From Pedobacter ghigonis (lineage in GTDB: Bacteria > Bacteroidota > Bacteroidia > Sphingobacteriales > Sphingobacteriaceae): a stretch of DNA of 64,000 bases. Positions 36,480-45,005 of this stretch are shown here, piece by piece (the first letter of the stretch is position 1; each line of letters opens with the position of its first letter). The stretch is taken from positions 310,001-374,000 of the forward strand of contig NZ_CAESCM010000003.1 in assembly GCF_903166585.1 (NCBI RefSeq), in the 5' to 3' direction. The notes below the pieces were generated by a model. It worked only from the letters and a program-made list of their open reading frames with translations. It ran no database searches and was not told where the DNA came from. The translations under genes and the position numbers were made by a program.

Positions 36480-36600
36480 CAATTATCAAATTCCAATTTA
36501 CAAAATACAACTACCGATTAACCAGTTAAACGATTTAAACAATTAACCAAACAGCTACCAATTAACCAGTTAACCAATTTATACAATTAACCAAATAAAA
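36480..36600. repeat. Degenerate TTAACCA repeat tract
   Basis: Overlapping words CCAATTAACCAGTTAACC, GATTAACCAGTTAAACG and AATTAACCAAAT fill the gap before the glycosylasparaginase start, as at 17440-17535. Confidence 0.6.
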
Positions 36601-36620
36601 CAACAAACCATCCAACATAC

Positions 36621-37655
36621 ATGTTTAACCGCCGTAAATTTATAAAAGCCTCTGCCCTTTCTGCCGGGTTACTGGCCATTGATAAAAGCAGTATTGCCAA
36701 CGTAGTTCCGCAGAACAACCAAAAAGCAGCTAATTTCCCGATTGTAATTTCGACCTGGGATTTTGGGATTGCGGCCAATGCCGATGCCTGGAAAGTGCTT
36801 TCTACAGGCGGTCGTGCTTTAGATGCTGTTGAGCAAGGCGTTTGGGTTCCGGAGGCTGATGAAAAAAATCAGTCGGTTGGTTATGGTGGTTTACCTGATC
36901 GTGATGGCCGTGTAACGCTCGATGCCTGTATTATGGATGAACAAGGCAATTGCGGGGCGGTTTTAGCGCTTGAGTATATTAAACATCCCATTTCGGTAGC
37001 ACGTAAAGTAATGGAAAAAACGCCGCACGTAATGCTGGCGGGCGATGGAGCACTTCAGTTTGCATTGGAGCAAGGCTTTAAAAAAGAAAACCTGCTTACC
37101 CCTGCTAGCGAAAAAGCATGGAAAGAATGGTTAAAAACAGCCAAGTATGCACCGGTAATGAATATTGAGAATAAGCTTTATCAAAAAGCTGCTCCTCAAA
37201 AATTACCCGGAAACCAATATAACCACGATACTATTGGTATGTTAGCCATCGATGCCAAGGGAAACATTTCTGGTGCCTGCACCACTAGCGGCATGGCTTA
37301 TAAACTTCACGGTCGCATTGGTGATAGCCCTATTATTGGTGCAGGTTTATATGTAGATAATGAAATTGGCGGTGCAACTTCTACAGGGGTTGGCGAAGAA
37401 GTAGTGAGAAATGTAGGTTCGTTTTTGGTAGTAGAACTGATGCGGCAAGGTTACAGCCCTGAAGCAGCTTGTAAAGAAGCCGTAATGCGTATCATTAAAA
37501 AGAAACCCGAAACCGCTAAAAATATCCAGGTGGGTTTCCTTGCAATCAATAAAAAAGGTGAATATGGCGCTTATGCTATTCAACAAGGCTTTAGTTATGC
37601 GGTTTGTAATGCCGAAAAACAAGATCTTTTAATTAAAGGAAAAAGCTACTATTAA
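36621..37655 (+). CDS. Glycosylasparaginase (N4-(beta-N-acetylglucosaminyl)-L-asparaginase)
   Basis: A 344-aa N-terminal-nucleophile amidohydrolase that cleaves the GlcNAc-Asn bond at the end of N-glycan breakdown. The N-terminal MFNRRKFIKASALSAGLLAI is a twin-arginine type export signal. The autocatalytic cleavage site is NHDTIGMLAID, giving Thr204 as the new N-terminal nucleophile; GRIGDSPIIGAGLYVDNEIG and STGVGEEVVRNVG follow in the beta chain. Its closest studied type is the Elizabethkingia (Flavobacterium) meningosepticum enzyme. With GH92, GH125 and GH95 in the window it completes a chain for using host or fungal N-glycoproteins. Confidence 0.93.
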   Translation: MFNRRKFIKASALSAGLLAIDKSSIANVVPQNNQKAANFPIVISTWDFGIAANADAWKVLSTGGRALDAVEQGVWVPEADEKNQSVGYGGLPDRDGRVTLDACIMDEQGNCGAVLALEYIKHPISVARKVMEKTPHVMLAGDGALQFALEQGFKKENLLTPASEKAWKEWLKTAKYAPVMNIENKLYQKAAPQKLPGNQYNHDTIGMLAIDAKGNISGACTTSGMAYKLHGRIGDSPIIGAGLYVDNEIGGATSTGVGEEVVRNVGSFLVVELMRQGYSPEAACKEAVMRIIKKKPETAKNIQVGFLAINKKGEYGAYAIQQGFSYAVCNAEKQDLLIKGKSYY

Positions 37656-37697
37656 TCATTTACGATATTCATAGCTCACATCTAAATACAAACTCCA

Positions 37698-38576
37698 ATG
37701 GGATTACTAGCAAAGATTTTCGGTAAAAAGAACGTTGCCGAGCGCAAAGGCGAGCCAGATATGGTTGTTGTTCCGGAGGATAATGAAAAAATGGATTGGG
37801 CCATTGAAAAGGCTGTGCTCACCTTATGGTATTTTGAAGCCAGCCTGAAAAACCCTTTGCCACACCAGGATTACTTTTCAGTTAAGGTGATGATTATTGA
37901 CGGAGATAAAGGAGAGCATATCTGGTTAACCGATCCTCATTTCGATGATGAAGGGAATTTATTTGGTACTGTTGGAAATGCTCCGGTTAATGTACATAGC
38001 GTAAAACTGAATCAAAAAATCGGGATTAAACGCGAGCTGATATCTGATTGGATGATTATCGAAGACGGTCGATTAATTGGCGGTTACACCATCAGGGCTA
38101 TCCGCGATAACATCCCCGATAAAGATAAAATGGCCTTTGATCAGCAGATCAATTTGTACATTGATGAGGGCGTTGATCATTTTAAAACAAATCTGGAAAC
38201 ACCCGAAGGTGCCATTCTATCTTTAGAAAAAGCTTATAATTACAAGGATATCAATGCAGCGATGGATTGTAAAGATTTTTTCGAAGAAGCTACCACAATG
38301 CTCTCAGGCATGGATATGGACATCAATAAAGCAATAATCGCTGAAACTGCAGAATTGTTAAAATTGTCTTTCATCAAAAATATTGAAGAAAACGGCTTTC
38401 CTGATTTTTCAGCTATCCAGAATGCATTCCCCGAACGTAAAAAGATCGATGAAACACACTGGGTAATTACCGAAGTCTGCTGGCATCCGGATGGTGGCAA
38501 ATCTGTTCAGCAATTAAATACCTACAAATCACCAAAAGGTTGGGTGGTACTTGGCCCAAATGGACCAAAAGCATAA
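37698..38576 (+). CDS. DUF2314 domain protein
   Basis: A 292-aa cytosolic protein. An N-terminal DUF2314 domain (about 30-150) has NPLPHQDYFSVKVMIIDGDKGEHIWLTD-like features and FGTVGNAPVNVHSVKLNQKIGI, as in YegJ relatives. A second half (about 160-292) is helical, then ends with WVITEVCWHPDGGKSVQQLNTY and GWVVLGPNGPK, which I do not recognise as a family. Function is unknown. It is followed 18 bases on by cutC and may be co-transcribed with it and with the glycosylasparaginase 42 bases upstream. Confidence 0.82.
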   Translation: MGLLAKIFGKKNVAERKGEPDMVVVPEDNEKMDWAIEKAVLTLWYFEASLKNPLPHQDYFSVKVMIIDGDKGEHIWLTDPHFDDEGNLFGTVGNAPVNVHSVKLNQKIGIKRELISDWMIIEDGRLIGGYTIRAIRDNIPDKDKMAFDQQINLYIDEGVDHFKTNLETPEGAILSLEKAYNYKDINAAMDCKDFFEEATTMLSGMDMDINKAIIAETAELLKLSFIKNIEENGFPDFSAIQNAFPERKKIDETHWVITEVCWHPDGGKSVQQLNTYKSPKGWVVLGPNGPKA

Positions 38577-38594
38577 TATCAAACCAAGCACAAC

Positions 38595-39359
38595 ATGAAT
38601 AATAAAGGAACAATTGGCGGATTAGAAGTATGTGCCAATTCTTATACTTCTGCCCTGGCTGCACAAAATGGCGGTGCCATCAGGGTAGAATTTTGCGATA
38701 ACCTGGCCGAAGGCGGTACCACACCCAGCTATGGACAGCTGGCGCTTGCTAAAAAAAATCTTACCATTGCCATTTGGCCGATTATCCGTCCGCGGGGTGG
38801 CGATTTCTTATATTCCGATATCGAGTTTGAGTTGATGAAGGAAGATATAATCGCCTGTAAATCTTTAAAATGTGATGGGGTGGTTATTGGTATACTTCAT
38901 GCCGATGGCAGCATTGATAAAGCCAGATGTGCCGAATTGATTGCACTTGCACAGCCCATGGGGGTAGCTTTTCACCGGGCATTTGATATGAGTAACAACA
39001 TGGATCAGGCCTTAGAAGACCTTATTGAGCTCAAAGTTCAACGGGTTTTAACTTCAGGTGGTGCACCAAACGCCCCGCTGGGTATCGAAAAACTGGCTCA
39101 ACTCGTTAAACAAGCTAATGGCCGCATTGCGATTATGCCTGGTGCTGGTATAAATGAAAGCAACATACAGGAACTGATTACCAAAACCGGTGCTAAAGAA
39201 TTTCATGCTTCGGCAAAGGGATTTGTAGCCAGTAAAATGGAGTATAGAAATACCGAAACCAAAATGGGCAGCATCGAAGATGAATACCGTTACGAATTAA
39301 CTTCTGAAGCGAAGGTTAAGGCTTTAACCGAAATTATCGGAAACAATTTAAATAAATAG
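38595..39359 (+). CDS. cutC: Copper homeostasis protein CutC
   Basis: A 254-aa TIM-barrel protein of the CutC family, linked to copper tolerance though its exact activity is unsettled. Diagnostic segments are GGLEVCANSYTSALAAQNGG, RVEFCDNLAEGGTTPSYG, PIIRPRGGDFLYSD, HADGSIDKARCAEL, FHRAFDMSNNMDQALEDL, RVLTSGGAPNA and MPGAGINESNI near the C-terminal phosphate-like site. It lacks signals for export. It lies 8 kb from the copper operon at 46.9-51.5 kb, so there is no operon link. Confidence 0.93.
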   Translation: MNNKGTIGGLEVCANSYTSALAAQNGGAIRVEFCDNLAEGGTTPSYGQLALAKKNLTIAIWPIIRPRGGDFLYSDIEFELMKEDIIACKSLKCDGVVIGILHADGSIDKARCAELIALAQPMGVAFHRAFDMSNNMDQALEDLIELKVQRVLTSGGAPNAPLGIEKLAQLVKQANGRIAIMPGAGINESNIQELITKTGAKEFHASAKGFVASKMEYRNTETKMGSIEDEYRYELTSEAKVKALTEIIGNNLNK

Positions 39360-39405
39360 TATTCAGTTAATTAGTATATTTAAGTAACCATTAACTATAC
39401 TAATT

Positions 39406-39939
39406 ATGATCAAAAAACTAGTCCCCCTCTTTGCGGTGGCTTTACTATTGGCGGCATGCCAGAGTAAAGAAGCAAAAACAACTGAAACGGTAGCTACCGA
39501 TACTACAAAGTATCCGTACACACCTAAAAAAGTGCACAACTGGCAAATGAACCCTGAACCTCAGAACATGGTTGCGGCCATGAGCGCATTAAAAGGTTTT
39601 GCATCATTGGATACGGCTGCTGTTAAGCCTTTTCTTGGCGACAGCATCTGGCTTATGGTAGATAACTATAGCTTTAAAGGCACCAGAAGTCAGTTTTTAG
39701 GTGAAGCCCAACACGAAATAGACCGATTTAAGCATATCCAGATTGATATGGAAGATATGGAATCGGTAATCAGCAAAGATAAATCAGAAGAATGGGTGAG
39801 TTTGTGGTACAAACAGATCTCGACGATGAAAGATGGTAAAACCGATACCGTAAACTGCTTTAACGATTTTAAAATGAAAGACGGTAAAGTGGTGGGCTGG
39901 TCTGAGTATGTGCAACACCCGATGAAGGGTAAGCCTTGA
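39406..39939 (+). CDS. Lipoprotein with SnoaL-like domain
   Basis: A 177-aa lipoprotein: MIKKLVPLFAVALLLAAC gives lipid Cys18, then a Thr/Lys-rich linker and a domain that looks NTF2/SnoaL-like (FLGDSIWLMVDNYSFKGTR, then VISKDKSEEWVSLWYKQIST, TVNCFNDFKMKDGKVVGWSEY). The last element (KDGKVVGWSEY) is the usual end of such domains. No catalytic residues are identified. Function is unknown. It is followed by a 516-base repeat-rich gap. Confidence 0.75.
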   Translation: MIKKLVPLFAVALLLAACQSKEAKTTETVATDTTKYPYTPKKVHNWQMNPEPQNMVAAMSALKGFASLDTAAVKPFLGDSIWLMVDNYSFKGTRSQFLGEAQHEIDRFKHIQIDMEDMESVISKDKSEEWVSLWYKQISTMKDGKTDTVNCFNDFKMKDGKVVGWSEYVQHPMKGKP

Positions 39940-39991
39940 TGATGAGATATCGTGTTTTGACATGCTCAAGGTGATGATTTTAATAGATTAT

Positions 39992-40023
39992 CCGTCATTT
40001 CGAGCGGAGTCGGGAGATCTCTT
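39992..40023. repeat. Partial hairpin-family arm
   Basis: CGTCATTTCGAGCGGAGTC and GGGAGATCTC resemble the 5' arm of the nested-hairpin family, without a clear 3' arm. Confidence 0.5.
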
Positions 40024-40074
40024 TATAATTACGTCCTTCGACAGGTTGCCGTTGACAGAAACTAATAGAATTCT

Positions 40075-40156
40075 CGTCATTGCGAGGAACGAAGCAATCT
40101 TAATGCGCTCGTTGTAAGATTGCTTCGTCGGCTGAAAAAGCCTTCTCGCAATGGCG
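40075..40156. repeat. Nested-hairpin intergenic repeat (copy 4)
   Basis: Outer arms CGTCATTGCGAG and CTCGCAATGGCG pair with one G-T. The inner stem is ACGAAGCAATCTTA with TAAGATTGCTTCGT (14 bp), followed by a GGCTGAAAAAGCC hairpin. It has the same plan as the 14027 copy. Confidence 0.85.
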
Positions 40157-40169
40157 AATTTTCGCAACT

Positions 40170-40378
40170 AATTTTTATGAAATAAATTAATCCTACCATT
40201 GACAGACCCGGTAGAAGAATCGTCATCTCGACTGAAGCGCAGCGAAATGGAGAGATCTTTAAATAGATTTAGCTTCGCTGAGAACTTCGTGCGTCTTTAC
40301 TGCGTTGCACTCCGCTCAAAATGATGCCCCTGAATGGGCTGTTATTCACATTAATTTTTATGAATAAATTAACCCTCA
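40170..40378. repeat. Direct repeat pair around a further family arm
   Basis: AATTTTTATGAAATAAATTAA at about 40170 and AATTTTTATGAATAAATTAA at about 40353 bracket CGTCATCTCGACTGAAGCGC (40221-), a partial copy matching the 14027 arm. The whole 39940-40455 gap is such mosaic DNA with no gene. Confidence 0.7.
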
Positions 40379-40411
40379 GGATGAGAAACTTTAATTTTCT
40401 ATAATCTGAAA

Positions 40412-40435
40412 AAGTCAGATGGAAACATCTGACTT
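40412..40435 (-). terminator. Intrinsic terminator after the DUF983 gene
   Basis: A perfect 10-bp stem AAGTCAGATG/CATCTGACTT closed by GAAA (plus strand). On the minus strand it is followed by TTTTCAGATT. It is about 20 bases past the DUF983 stop. Confidence 0.8.
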
Positions 40436-40455
40436 CACTTATACTTCACAGCTGA

Positions 40456-40848
40456 TTAATCGCCACTACCTGGTACATAATGCAGGCCTGGTGTTAAATA
40501 GTGCAATAAAATAACCCTCGAATAACGGTAATTGATAGGCGATAAAAGCAGCACACCGCTTAAAATCAAGGCAACATAATACCAAAGGTTTTCGTAAACC
40601 AAGGGTAAGCCCAAAATGTATGAGGCTACGCCTATGGTAATGATCTCGGCAACATTCATGGCGTAACTCACAAACATGGCTACGTAGAAGAAACCCGGTT
40701 CACGCTCGAATTTTAAATTGCAGTGCGGGCAGTTAATATTTGTTTTTTGAAGTCTGAACGAATAAGCATTTCCCGTAAAAATATCGCCTTTGCGGCAACG
40801 TGGGCATTTACATTGTAAAAAGGATTGAAATTTTGATAACTCAGCCAT
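40456..40848 (-). CDS. DUF983 membrane protein with zinc-ribbon motif
   Basis: A 130-aa membrane protein of family DUF983. The N-terminal ~45 residues hold two Cys pairs (CKCPRCRKGDIF, then INCPHCNLKFERE) that look like a zinc ribbon. Two or three hydrophobic segments follow (FFYVAMFVSYAMNVAEIITIG, WYYVALILSGVLLLSPINYRY). Function is unknown. It is transcribed away from the Crp-type regulator gene on the same strand side, after a spacer of 96 bases, with its own terminator. Confidence 0.85.
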   Translation of the reverse strand: MAELSKFQSFLQCKCPRCRKGDIFTGNAYSFRLQKTNINCPHCNLKFEREPGFFYVAMFVSYAMNVAEIITIGVASYILGLPLVYENLWYYVALILSGVLLLSPINYRYSRVILLHYLTPGLHYVPGSGD

Positions 40849-40944
40849 AATATTCTGATTTGATACTACAAAGTTAGGCTTTAATATTCCACTAAATTAT
40901 GATCTGTGTCATGTTTATCAGATCATTTGTTCATTGGTATCATG

Positions 40945-41526
40945 CTACCCTTTTACTATTTTTCCTTTAACAGTTTTAATCAAACCTTTCTCAGCAAGCA
41001 TTTTTACACCACGGATTACCGTTTCTACCCGTAAGCCAGTCATATCGGCCAGCTCCTGCCGGGTTACCTTTAAATGTTCGCCTACAGCAATATCGTGCAG
41101 CAAATAGTTGATAATGGTGAGTAAACGGTGATCGGCTTTTTCATTGGCCAGTTCTTCGAGCATCATCGATTTATAAAATAACCTGTGACTCAGCGTCTGG
41201 ATCAGGTTCATGCTAAAATCTGGCTCATGCTTAATCAGGCTGAAAAAGTCATCCTTATTTACGGCAATAAGCTGCGAATCTTTATTGGCAATGGTAAAGG
41301 CCAGATAAGGCCTGTTAATGAGCAATGCAGGTTCGCCAAAATGTTGTCCTGTTTTAAAAACACCCTGAATAAATTCCTTGCCTTCATCGCTTACGGTTAC
41401 CATGCGCACCTCTCCCGATTTAATGAAATACACATACCTGGGCTGCATGCCGGGTTCGTAAATCATCGAATCTTTAGCGTAAGTTTTTACCTTTAAACCG
41501 CGATCAATCAGCTTCTGAATATTCAT
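40945..41526 (-). CDS. Crp/Fnr-family transcription regulator
   Basis: A 193-aa regulator with a cyclic-nucleotide-binding-type jelly roll (about 20-115; RYVYFIKSGEVRMVTVSDEGKE-type core, FGEPALLINRPYLAF) and a C-terminal winged helix (ERLLTIINYLL; KVTRQELADMTGLRVETVIRGV, with the recognition helix). It has no FNR-type N-terminal Cys cluster. The canonical cAMP-binding Arg-Ser pair is absent (FGEPALLINRPYL), so the ligand is unlikely to be cAMP. It lies 18 bases downstream of ddl and is probably co-transcribed with it. Confidence 0.9.
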   Translation of the reverse strand: MNIQKLIDRGLKVKTYAKDSMIYEPGMQPRYVYFIKSGEVRMVTVSDEGKEFIQGVFKTGQHFGEPALLINRPYLAFTIANKDSQLIAVNKDDFFSLIKHEPDFSMNLIQTLSHRLFYKSMMLEELANEKADHRLLTIINYLLHDIAVGEHLKVTRQELADMTGLRVETVIRGVKMLAEKGLIKTVKGKIVKG

Positions 41527-41544
41527 TTTTCAGGGAGCCTTAAA

Positions 41545-42531
41545 CTAGCCTAAGGTTTCTTTCATTAACCGGGTGTAAAACTCCTTCAGTGTAATACCCA
41601 TAGCTGCTACCTGTTGCGGAATAAAGCTGGTAGCCGTTTGTCCGGGAATGGTATTAATTTCAATAAAATAGAATTTTCCGGTTTCATGCTCAAGGAAATA
41701 ATCTACCCGTACCACACCCCTGCAGTTTAATTTTTTATATACATCGGTTACCACCTGTTGTACCCTAACCAACTCTTCATCAGTCATGTTGCCTGGGGTA
41801 ATTTCTTCGGTAGCACCGGGTGTGTATTTAGCTTCAAAATCGAAGAACTCGTTTTGCGGAATAACTTCAGTAGTTGGCAAAACAATAACCTTTCCTTCGG
41901 CACCAAAAATACCGATCGAAAACTCACGGCCACTCACAAATTCTTCTATCAGGATCTGGCTATCTTCTTTAAAAGCTTTTTCAATTGCCGCTTCCAGGTC
42001 GTCGGCATGTTTAACCTTGGTCATACCAATGCTGCTCCCGCCACTGTTGGGTTTTACAAAATACGGAAGCCTTAAATCCTGTTTAATCTGATTTACATTG
42101 TAGTTGCCATCTTTAAAGATCTGCACCGATTTAGCGGTATATAAATGATCAATCCCTTCAACAATGGCTTTGGTATAGCCTTTATTCATGGTGATTGATG
42201 AGGTTAACGCATCGCAGGTAGTGTAAGGAATGCCAATCATATCGAAATAGCCCTGCAACTTACCATCTTCTCCCGGCGAGCCGTGTATGGCAATAAATAC
42301 ACCGTCGAACTTTATCTTTCTTCCTTCTAATGTTAAAGAAAAATCGTTTTTATCAATTTCAATTTTTACCGAATCGGCAGGCTCGTAAAACCAGCCCTTT
42401 TCGTTCAGCATAATTTTATAAACATCGTATAATTCGGGGTCGATATGTTGCGCAATAGTTGCCGCACTTTTTACTGAAACAACCCATTCGCCTGTGGTAC
42501 CGCCTGTTAACAATGCTATCGTTTTTTTCAT
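41545..42531 (-). CDS. ddl: D-alanine-D-alanine ligase
   Basis: A 328-aa ATP-grasp ligase that joins two D-alanines for peptidoglycan precursors. Recognisable segments are LLTGGTTGEWVVSVKSA at the N-terminus, AIHGSPGEDGKLQGYFDMIGIPYTTCDA, KPNSGGSSIGMTKV (ATP-binding loop), ILIEEFVSGREFSIGIFG, and NTIPGQTATSFIPQQ with the ligand-binding Asn-Thr-Pro-Gly. The length fits the Ddl family. The divergent PASTA/MltG genes also serve cell-wall assembly. A TATTTTTG box at 42578-42585 (minus) lies 47-54 bases before the ATG. Confidence 0.94.
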   Translation of the reverse strand: MKKTIALLTGGTTGEWVVSVKSAATIAQHIDPELYDVYKIMLNEKGWFYEPADSVKIEIDKNDFSLTLEGRKIKFDGVFIAIHGSPGEDGKLQGYFDMIGIPYTTCDALTSSITMNKGYTKAIVEGIDHLYTAKSVQIFKDGNYNVNQIKQDLRLPYFVKPNSGGSSIGMTKVKHADDLEAAIEKAFKEDSQILIEEFVSGREFSIGIFGAEGKVIVLPTTEVIPQNEFFDFEAKYTPGATEEITPGNMTDEELVRVQQVVTDVYKKLNCRGVVRVDYFLEHETGKFYFIEINTIPGQTATSFIPQQVAAMGITLKEFYTRLMKETLG

Positions 42532-42577
42532 GTCTGAAATCCTTATTATAAATAGAAATTGATTATAAATATATCCT

Positions 42578-42585
42578 CAAAAATA
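42578..42585 (-). promoter_or_regulatory. Predicted -7 box for ddl
   Basis: TATTTTTG on the minus strand matches TAnnTTTG; the leader would be about 45 bases. A plus-strand TATCTTTG at 42590-42597 nearly abuts it. Confidence 0.4.
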
Positions 42586-42707
42586 TAAATATCTTTGTGC
42601 ATTAGTTAATTTTGACTGGTAGAATATTCAATAAATAAAATCTAAATAATTGGACGGATAATTGCTTGTGCAGGTATTCTGTTTTATATTCAATGATTTA
42701 AAATAGC

Positions 42708-42715
42708 TACATTTG
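42708..42715 (+). promoter_or_regulatory. Predicted -7 box for the PASTA-mltG unit
   Basis: TACATTTG matches TAnnTTTG, with 32 bases between it and ATG 42748. Confidence 0.45.
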
Positions 42716-42747
42716 AGCTTACACGCATAACCCAAAATTTAAGATTC

Positions 42748-43518
42748 ATGTCTAAATTTATAGATTATTTAAAAACGAAATCCTTTAGAAACAACATTTT
42801 AGCAGCCGTTATTACCGTTATTGTTTTGCTGCTAATCGCTTTTTTTAGCTTAAGATATTACACCAAGCATGGTCAGGGCTTAAATGTGCCGTTGGTTAAA
42901 GGACTGCCATTTGAACAGGCTGTAAAAAAACTCGGAGATGCAGGCTTAAAATACGAAGTAGATTCGGTTTTTATTCTCGACCAGCCAGCGGGTATTGTTA
43001 TCGACCAGGATCCAGATCCTAATACTTTTGTAAAAGATAACCGTACCATTTACTTAACAATTAATGCGGGTAAAACACCCAATACAAAATTCCCTGATAT
43101 CGCGTTTAAAACCCTGAGAGAGGCACAGGCACTTATTGAGAGTTCGCGTTTAAAACTTGGCGATACCACTTACAGACCAGATGTGAGTCGTGATGTGGTA
43201 TTGGAAGCTTCATTTGGTGGCCAGCCCATTACTGCTGGTCAGATTGTTCCCGTAGGCTCACGAATCAACCTTGTTTTGGGCGATGGACGCGGAAATGAAG
43301 AAGTAGAAATCCCGCAGTTAATGGGCTTAACCATGGACGAGGCGAAATTTAGCTTAAAAGGCTCGAACCTGAGTTTAGGTACCATTATTTACGATGGTCC
43401 GATAACCGATAGCGCAGCTGCAGTAATCATTAAACAAGACCCTGTGGTGGCCGATTCGGTGACCAAAGTGGCCATTGGCACTAAAATAAACATTACTTTA
43501 TCTAACAAACAACAATAA
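42748..43518 (+). CDS. PASTA-domain membrane protein
   Basis: A 256-aa protein with a cytoplasmic N-terminus, one membrane anchor at about 18-36 (ILAAVITVIVLLLIAFFSL) and three tandem PASTA repeats outside. They start near GLNVPLVKGLPFEQAVKKL, TKFPDIAFKTLREAQALIE and VEIPQLMGLTMDEAKFSLKG. PASTA repeats bind peptidoglycan or beta-lactams in kinases and PBPs; here there is no catalytic domain, so a scaffold or sensor role is inferred. It starts an operon with mltG 18 bases on and is divergent from ddl, a cell-wall grouping common in Bacteroidota. Confidence 0.92.
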   Translation: MSKFIDYLKTKSFRNNILAAVITVIVLLLIAFFSLRYYTKHGQGLNVPLVKGLPFEQAVKKLGDAGLKYEVDSVFILDQPAGIVIDQDPDPNTFVKDNRTIYLTINAGKTPNTKFPDIAFKTLREAQALIESSRLKLGDTTYRPDVSRDVVLEASFGGQPITAGQIVPVGSRINLVLGDGRGNEEVEIPQLMGLTMDEAKFSLKGSNLSLGTIIYDGPITDSAAAVIIKQDPVVADSVTKVAIGTKINITLSNKQQ

Positions 43519-43535
43519 TTACGCATAATATACCG

Positions 43536-44591
43536 ATGACTGAAGTAGAAAAAAAGAATATGAGTACAGGCAAAAAAGTAGCCCTGATAGTTGCACTGGT
43601 TGTGATTTTAATTGGTGGTTATTTTGCACTAAACCTTTACCGACTGTACTTTGCCCCTAACGTTACCGAAAATCAAAAATACCTGTACATTAAAACGGGA
43701 AGCAGTTACAATGACCTCGCAGCTGAAATAAAGAAGAAAGACCTGGTAAAAAGCATTTCTTCGTTTACGGCAGCAGCCGGAAAAATGAACCTGGCCAATA
43801 GTGTTAAACCTGGCCGTTACCGTTTATTAAAGGGAATGACCAACCGTACTTTGATTAACCTGATTAAAGCCGGTAACCAGGATCCTGTTAAGCTAAAGTT
43901 CCATAACATCCGCAAGAAGGAAAACTTTGCAGCCTATTTGGCCAGCAACCTCGAAGCCGATTCTTTAAGTTTCATTAATGCTTTAGATTCTACTGCCCTG
44001 ATTGCCAAATATGGTTTTAATCAGGATAATGTTTACACCATGTTTATCCCAAACACCTACGAAATGTATTGGAACATTTCGCCGGTTGATTTCTTTGAAA
44101 GGATGCACAAGGAATATGATAAATTCTGGAATACAGAACGCAAGCAAAAGGCAGCCAGCTTAAATCTAACGCCAGCTCAGGTTTATACCCTGGCTTCTAT
44201 TGTAGATGGTGAGGCGCTTTACGATAAAGAAATGCCAATTATTGCCGGCTTGTATTTAAACCGTTTAAACAAGGGTATATTGTTACAAGCCGATCCGACT
44301 GTAATTTTCGCCAATAACGATTTTACGGTGAAAAGGGTAACAGGGAAGTTGTTGCAGGTACAATCGCCTTACAACACCTATAAATATGCAGGTTTGCCTC
44401 CGGGGCCAATTATGATGCCGAGTATAAATGCAATCGATGCTGTATTAAACCGCGATAAGAACAATTACATTTACATGTGCGCCAAGGAAGATTTCTCGGG
44501 TTACCACAACTTTGCCGAAACCAAGGCTGAGCATGAAGTAAATGCCAAAAAATACCGTGAGGCTTTAAATAAAAGGAACATATTTAAGTAA
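43536..44591 (+). CDS. mltG: Endolytic transglycosylase MltG
   Basis: A 351-aa inner-membrane lytic transglycosylase that cuts nascent glycan strands. It has a single N-terminal membrane helix (VALIVALVVILIGGYFALNLY), a LysM-like region, and the YceG catalytic domain with LASIVDGEALYDKEMPIIAG, YLNRLNKGILLQADPTVIFA and YNTYKYAGLPPGPIMMPSINAI. The usual LASIVEKE segment reads LASIVDGE, keeping the second acidic residue. A second start, ATG 43560, is possible. Its stop overlaps the next start by one base (TAATG), so it is translationally coupled to the thioesterase gene. Confidence 0.93.
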   Translation: MTEVEKKNMSTGKKVALIVALVVILIGGYFALNLYRLYFAPNVTENQKYLYIKTGSSYNDLAAEIKKKDLVKSISSFTAAAGKMNLANSVKPGRYRLLKGMTNRTLINLIKAGNQDPVKLKFHNIRKKENFAAYLASNLEADSLSFINALDSTALIAKYGFNQDNVYTMFIPNTYEMYWNISPVDFFERMHKEYDKFWNTERKQKAASLNLTPAQVYTLASIVDGEALYDKEMPIIAGLYLNRLNKGILLQADPTVIFANNDFTVKRVTGKLLQVQSPYNTYKYAGLPPGPIMMPSINAIDAVLNRDKNNYIYMCAKEDFSGYHNFAETKAEHEVNAKKYREALNKRNIFK

Positions 44592-44998
44592 TGTATAGCC
44601 ACAGTACAAAAATACGGGTGCGCTATGGCGAAACCGATCAGATGGGTTATATGTATTATGGTAACTATGCCCAATATTATGAAGTAGGCCGGGTAGAAAT
44701 GCTGCGCAGTTTAGGTATGAGCTACAGCTCTATGGAAGCGGATGGTATTATGATGCCTGTTTTAGAACTAAAATGCAAATACATTAAACCTGCACTTTAC
44801 GATCAGGAAATTACGGTAAAAACAATTATTAAAACCCTCCCTGGTATCAGGATCTTTTTTGAATACGAGCTGTATAACGAAAAGGAAGAGCTGATTAACC
44901 TTGGGGCCACCACCCTGGTTTTTGTAGACATGAAAAAGAATAAACCTACAAATCCACCCGAAAATTTTATGGAGAAATTATCGGTATTTTTTAATTAG
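44591..44998 (+). CDS. Hotdog-fold acyl-CoA thioesterase (YbgC/4-HBT-like)
   Basis: A 135-aa single hotdog-domain thioesterase. The active-site region is RYGETDQMGYMYYGNYAQYYEVGRVEML, where the Asp in TDQMG and the family GxxxYxxYFE-like helix match YbgC/4-hydroxybenzoyl-CoA thioesterases. MMPVLELKCKYIKPALYDQE is also typical. It probably acts on acyl-CoA or acyl-ACP. It is coupled to mltG by a one-base overlap and is 7 bases before the YihY gene, so these form one operon; why a thioesterase is with cell-wall genes is not clear. Confidence 0.92.
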   Translation: MYSHSTKIRVRYGETDQMGYMYYGNYAQYYEVGRVEMLRSLGMSYSSMEADGIMMPVLELKCKYIKPALYDQEITVKTIIKTLPGIRIFFEYELYNEKEELINLGATTLVFVDMKKNKPTNPPENFMEKLSVFFN

Positions 44999-45005
44999 TA
45001 ATACA

